NCBI GenBank assembly: GCA_002319075.1
Contig: NVQB01000001.1
Coordinates: 5,580,001-5,644,000 of the forward strand
Length of the DNA: 64,000 nt
Direction: 5' to 3'
From: Sphingobacteriaceae bacterium
GTDB lineage: Bacteria > Bacteroidota > Bacteroidia > B-17B0 > Aurantibacillaceae
The notes beneath the pieces are model-generated. The model was not told the origin of the DNA. It did no database searches and worked only from the letters and a program-made list of their open reading frames with translations. Each line of letters opens with the position of its first letter. Within the stretch, counting starts at the first letter, position 1. Of this stretch, positions 61,348 to 64,000 are shown piece after piece. The translations under genes were made by a program, and so were the position numbers.

Positions 61348-64000
61348 TTAGTATTGTGGATAGGCTGTTTCAATTTCTTTGGTAGTTTTGTTGAACCACA
61401 TTTCTATCTCCATCCCTGTTTTAGTAGTTCCTTGAATTAAATATTTTTCACCTTGCTTTTTAACTATAGTGTGTATATTGTTGTATGCTTGAAAGATAGC
61501 GGTTTTAACTTGGTTTTCATTCATCATCGTAGGAAAAATATCTTTTTTTGAATTCTCGGCAATTCTCGACCCACCTGTCATATGCCCCGATGATACCTCT
61601 TTCATATCAATTTTTACTTTCTTCCATGACGGAAAAATAAATTTTTGCGATTTAGCCAAGCCTTTTGCGGCTGCACCCAGAGAGCCAATTACTGGTTTGG
61701 TTAAAATTTTCGCTCCAATAAAAAATATTCTTTCAACTGGGATAAAAAAGGTCTCAGGATACCAGTCTTCTAATCGTCCAGTTGCCTTAAAAACTGTTTT
61801 TGGCATTGCGAGGCTTGCGATTTCGGCTCCACTTGCACCGCTGTAGTCTCCACTCATGCTACTAATATCACATGAAGGACAACCTGCGGGACCCCAAACT
61901 GCGTTGTCACTAGAAAAAACTATATGTTGATTGATATTTGTGGATACGAGGAAATTATTATCCACATTACCAAAGATAAAATTTGTGTATTCGGTTTTAC
62001 CTTCTATATACACGTGGCCCATTTGTTTTTCAGCATTGCTTGCAAATCTTAATGTAAGATCATCTTTTTTTAGGGTAGCGTTAGCAACTGTTCCCTCGCG
62101 TGCTTTCCCATTCTCGTCATATCCATCCCATGTATAATCCTGTATATTTCCACCCTCATCTTTAACAGGTTTCCATTCCCCACCATCTAAATCAATTCCG
62201 TCAATGGGTCTGTTCATAGCAAAAGGAAATGGTGACCAAGAAGGATACCCGGCAGTGAGAGGATCGACACTCAAAAACCTTGCAATTCTTGTGTCATAAA
62301 TTCTCAATCCATAATCCTGCTGAATGCCCGAACCCTTCACTTCATTATCATTCTCTTTGCCATTAAATCCGTACCTATAGCTGCCTGCAGCCTGGTATCT
62401 GCGGCCTGGCATTTCCATGCCGAAGGCATAGTAATCGGTATAATTTAATACTTCAGGTAAAACCTCATCGCGGTTATCTACATTTACAGCATCAGTCCCA
62501 ACATTTGATAATAGTTTAGCATCTGAAATTACCACACGAACATTTCCAAGATGATCTTTAAGCTCATAATCCTTCGCACCCACCGTCCGTTTAAATTCTT
62601 TAAGTTCCTGGGCAGGATCATCAAAAATCTTGTAGACCTGGGTAGGGAGAGAAGAATTAAGCCTGTAGGAGGTGTCGAGAGCAGCGACAGTGGCATTCCA
62701 TGCGCTTCCCGTGTAGGCATGCACTTGGTCGAGGTGTTCACCCATTTGTGGGATATAAAAATTACCGTCGATGCCGCGTTTGATCTCGCCAAATAAATAA
62801 CTTACCAGTGGCGAGCCTACATTTAAATTGATGGAGGCAAGGTCTGGTGTACTCAGAGGCGTATATTTCCATACATTACGATCATATTTAGTGAGTCCGT
62901 TGCCTTCTTTGTAAACACCTCTTTGAGCATATAGTATGTCCGTACTATTTTTCATGAAGTCGTACATGCCGTTGCCGTTGTTTCCTGCCTCACTTATTGG
63001 TTTTACGCCTATAGTGCCCGTTATTCCGGTGCGGAGATTATCAAAAGTCATTGTATAAAGTGAGGCTTTTCGGTAATCAAAGCCTGAGACGTATTCGTCG
63101 TACTGCCACCAGCCGATTTTAGCACCATCTGGAGAAATCTGAAGCTGGCCCTTGTCTGTATTTCCACAGCCATTAATAGTTTTCATGACGTAAGGAGCAG
63201 GCGTTACTGTAGAGGAACCGAAGTCGTAAGCCATAATATCTGTAGCTCCTTTATTAGCATCGAGCGGGTCGATAGAATAACGGCTGTTGTAAACGATGCT
63301 ATGACCGGTTATGTGATCCTCTACCGCCGTGAAATGATAACCATGCTGCACACCAGTTGTTGCCGTCGTGAGCGCATTGTTTGCGGATTGCACTTCGCCC
63401 ATATTGCCGATTGGCCCGTAGCCAATACTATTCATTTCCACCACATGATAAACAGGAAGTTTAGCAGCATTTAAAGTAACAACCGCGTATTTAGTAGATC
63501 CTGGAATTCTTACAATTACCGGCTTGCTATTTGGGTCTACAGAACCTATAAGGTCTGTATTTTTCATAAGCTTACCGGCGTTGTCAAATACCAGACAGAC
63601 ATCGTTAGCCCCCAGGTATTTCTTAGCCACTACCACAAAAAACTGCAGATTACGATTAAGATCCTCTGCTACTGCTACTCCGTTGTTAGCTATGCCCAGT
63701 AGTTCTACAGCATTTTGAACATTCTGATAATTTTGAGAATTGCCACTGTTGGACATTGAAATTACCTTGCACTGGCACAAATTGTCGGTTGTGGCACCAT
63801 TAGGTAACAAGCTCGTTTTACTGGTGGTAGTGATCCAGTTTTGGTATTCTGAAATAGCCATGGCACCGTTAGAGGCGATAGCAAGCGCCGACAGCGTGGT
63901 GGCTGAAGCCAGTGTAACAGGCTTGTCGTTCTGCCCTAACCTGTCGCTACCGTAGATCGGTTGCTCTGTGAGGTCTATTTTATACAGCGGTGTAGGCGTT
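61348..64000 (-). CDS. RHS-repeat polymorphic toxin with EndoU-like RNase tip, 5' end outside window
   Basis: The frame is open to base 64000 (the ATG at 63861 is internal), so only the C-terminal ~880 residues are seen. A beta-rich YD/RHS-related shell is followed by the RHS core at 62260-62560 (LKDHLGNVRVVISDAK, YYAFGMEMPGRRY, YGFNGKENDNE, RIYDTRIARFLSVDPL), which ends the encapsulating cage. The variable tip ends with SSGHMTGGSRIAENSKKDIF and GMEIEMWFNKTTKEIETAYP, matching bacterial EndoU-type RNases that cut tRNA in contact-dependent inhibition. It would be delivered to neighbouring cells; the secretion route is not visible. Confidence 0.82.
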   Translation of the reverse strand, partial: TPTPLYKIDLTEQPIYGSDRLGQNDKPVTLASATTLSALAIASNGAMAISEYQNWITTTSKTSLLPNGATTDNLCQCKVISMSNSGNSQNYQNVQNAVELLGIANNGVAVAEDLNRNLQFFVVVAKKYLGANDVCLVFDNAGKLMKNTDLIGSVDPNSKPVIVRIPGSTKYAVVTLNAAKLPVYHVVEMNSIGYGPIGNMGEVQSANNALTTATTGVQHGYHFTAVEDHITGHSIVYNSRYSIDPLDANKGATDIMAYDFGSSTVTPAPYVMKTINGCGNTDKGQLQISPDGAKIGWWQYDEYVSGFDYRKASLYTMTFDNLRTGITGTIGVKPISEAGNNGNGMYDFMKNSTDILYAQRGVYKEGNGLTKYDRNVWKYTPLSTPDLASINLNVGSPLVSYLFGEIKRGIDGNFYIPQMGEHLDQVHAYTGSAWNATVAALDTSYRLNSSLPTQVYKIFDDPAQELKEFKRTVGAKDYELKDHLGNVRVVISDAKLLSNVGTDAVNVDNRDEVLPEVLNYTDYYAFGMEMPGRRYQAAGSYRYGFNGKENDNEVKGSGIQQDYGLRIYDTRIARFLSVDPLTAGYPSWSPFPFAMNRPIDGIDLDGGEWKPVKDEGGNIQDYTWDGYDENGKAREGTVANATLKKDDLTLRFASNAEKQMGHVYIEGKTEYTNFIFGNVDNNFLVSTNINQHIVFSSDNAVWGPAGCPSCDISSMSGDYSGASGAEIASLAMPKTVFKATGRLEDWYPETFFIPVERIFFIGAKILTKPVIGSLGAAAKGLAKSQKFIFPSWKKVKIDMKEVSSGHMTGGSRIAENSKKDIFPTMMNENQVKTAIFQAYNNIHTIVKKQGEKYLIQGTTKTGMEIEMWFNKTTKEIETAYPQY
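62333..62433 (-). repeat. RHS-core repeat, arm 2 (inverted partner at 57231-57331)
   Basis: The minus-strand copy of the 101-bp core segment described at 57231. It lies inside the full RHS gene, at the border between conserved core and the variable EndoU-like tip. Confidence 0.9.

Noticed and set aside
56064-64000. Prophage or conjugative element
   Set aside because: Apart from the recombinase there is no structural, replication or transfer gene, and no attachment repeats were recognised.

Overview
This window comes from a member of the Bacteroidota. The evidence is the type IX secretion (T9SS)/gliding vocabulary: a GldM/PorM protein, two PorP/SprF-like proteins, a PorE-like OmpA protein, four giant or large secreted proteins with type B sorting domains, and further proteins with type A sorting domains. 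A TAnnTTTG-type promoter, A-rich leaders and TonB-dependent uptake agree with this. I cannot name the genus. No rRNA or tRNA gene was seen.

Layout. (1) 1-12.7 kb is mostly ordinary chromosome: the end of an RND efflux adaptor, a formimidoylglutamase-like ureohydrolase, an orphan GldM, a ChaN/EreA-like protein, then a minus-strand run (Nudix hydrolase, YidD, MbnP-like lipoprotein, redox-dead thioredoxin-fold protein, RluA pseudouridine synthase, GDPD), and a heme-type TonB receptor. (2) 12.8-22.1 kb holds two tandem 1493-residue T9SS type B cargo proteins that look partly homogenised. (3) 22.2-25.0 kb has a TauE/SafE permease, an Omp85-superfamily barrel and a dolichol-phosphate-mannose-synthase-like transferase. 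(4) 25.0-25.6 kb is a striking palindromic minisatellite. (5) 25.6-37.8 kb is one long minus-strand operon: giant cargo, PorP/SprF, giant cargo, PorP/SprF, PorE-like OmpA protein, acylphosphatase. Each cargo is followed by its probable cognate SprF-like partner. (6) 37.9-41 kb has a DUF58 protein, a 108-bp intergenic tandem repeat, an acidic unknown and a barrel protein. (7) 41.1-47.7 kb is a compact type II secretion/type IV pilus-like operon (GspE, secretin, GspL/PilMN, GspM/PilO, a fibronectin-like lipoprotein, GspC/PilP) with no GspF and no pseudopilins. (8) 48.1-55.9 kb holds an orphan LuxR-type response regulator, a nonsense-riddled T9SS type A pseudogene, a peptidase-S74 protein with a T9SS tail, an 860-residue Ig-repeat protein and an unknown secreted protein.

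(9) 56-64 kb is the most interesting accessory region. A tyrosine recombinase is followed at once by a promoterless orphan RHS toxin tip with a PD-(D/E)XK-like nuclease motif, then by intact and broken immunity-like genes and toxin scraps on the + strand. Facing it on the - strand is a full RHS gene (its start lies beyond the window) with an EndoU-like RNase tip and a frameshifted immunity gene. The orphan tip and the full gene share a 101-bp inverted repeat with only four mismatches, in frame in both. Recombination across it would invert about 5 kb and swap the toxin tip of the expressed RHS protein. Three genes in this island need a -1 shift at an A-run ending in G, which suggests recent decay, sequencing error or frameshifting.
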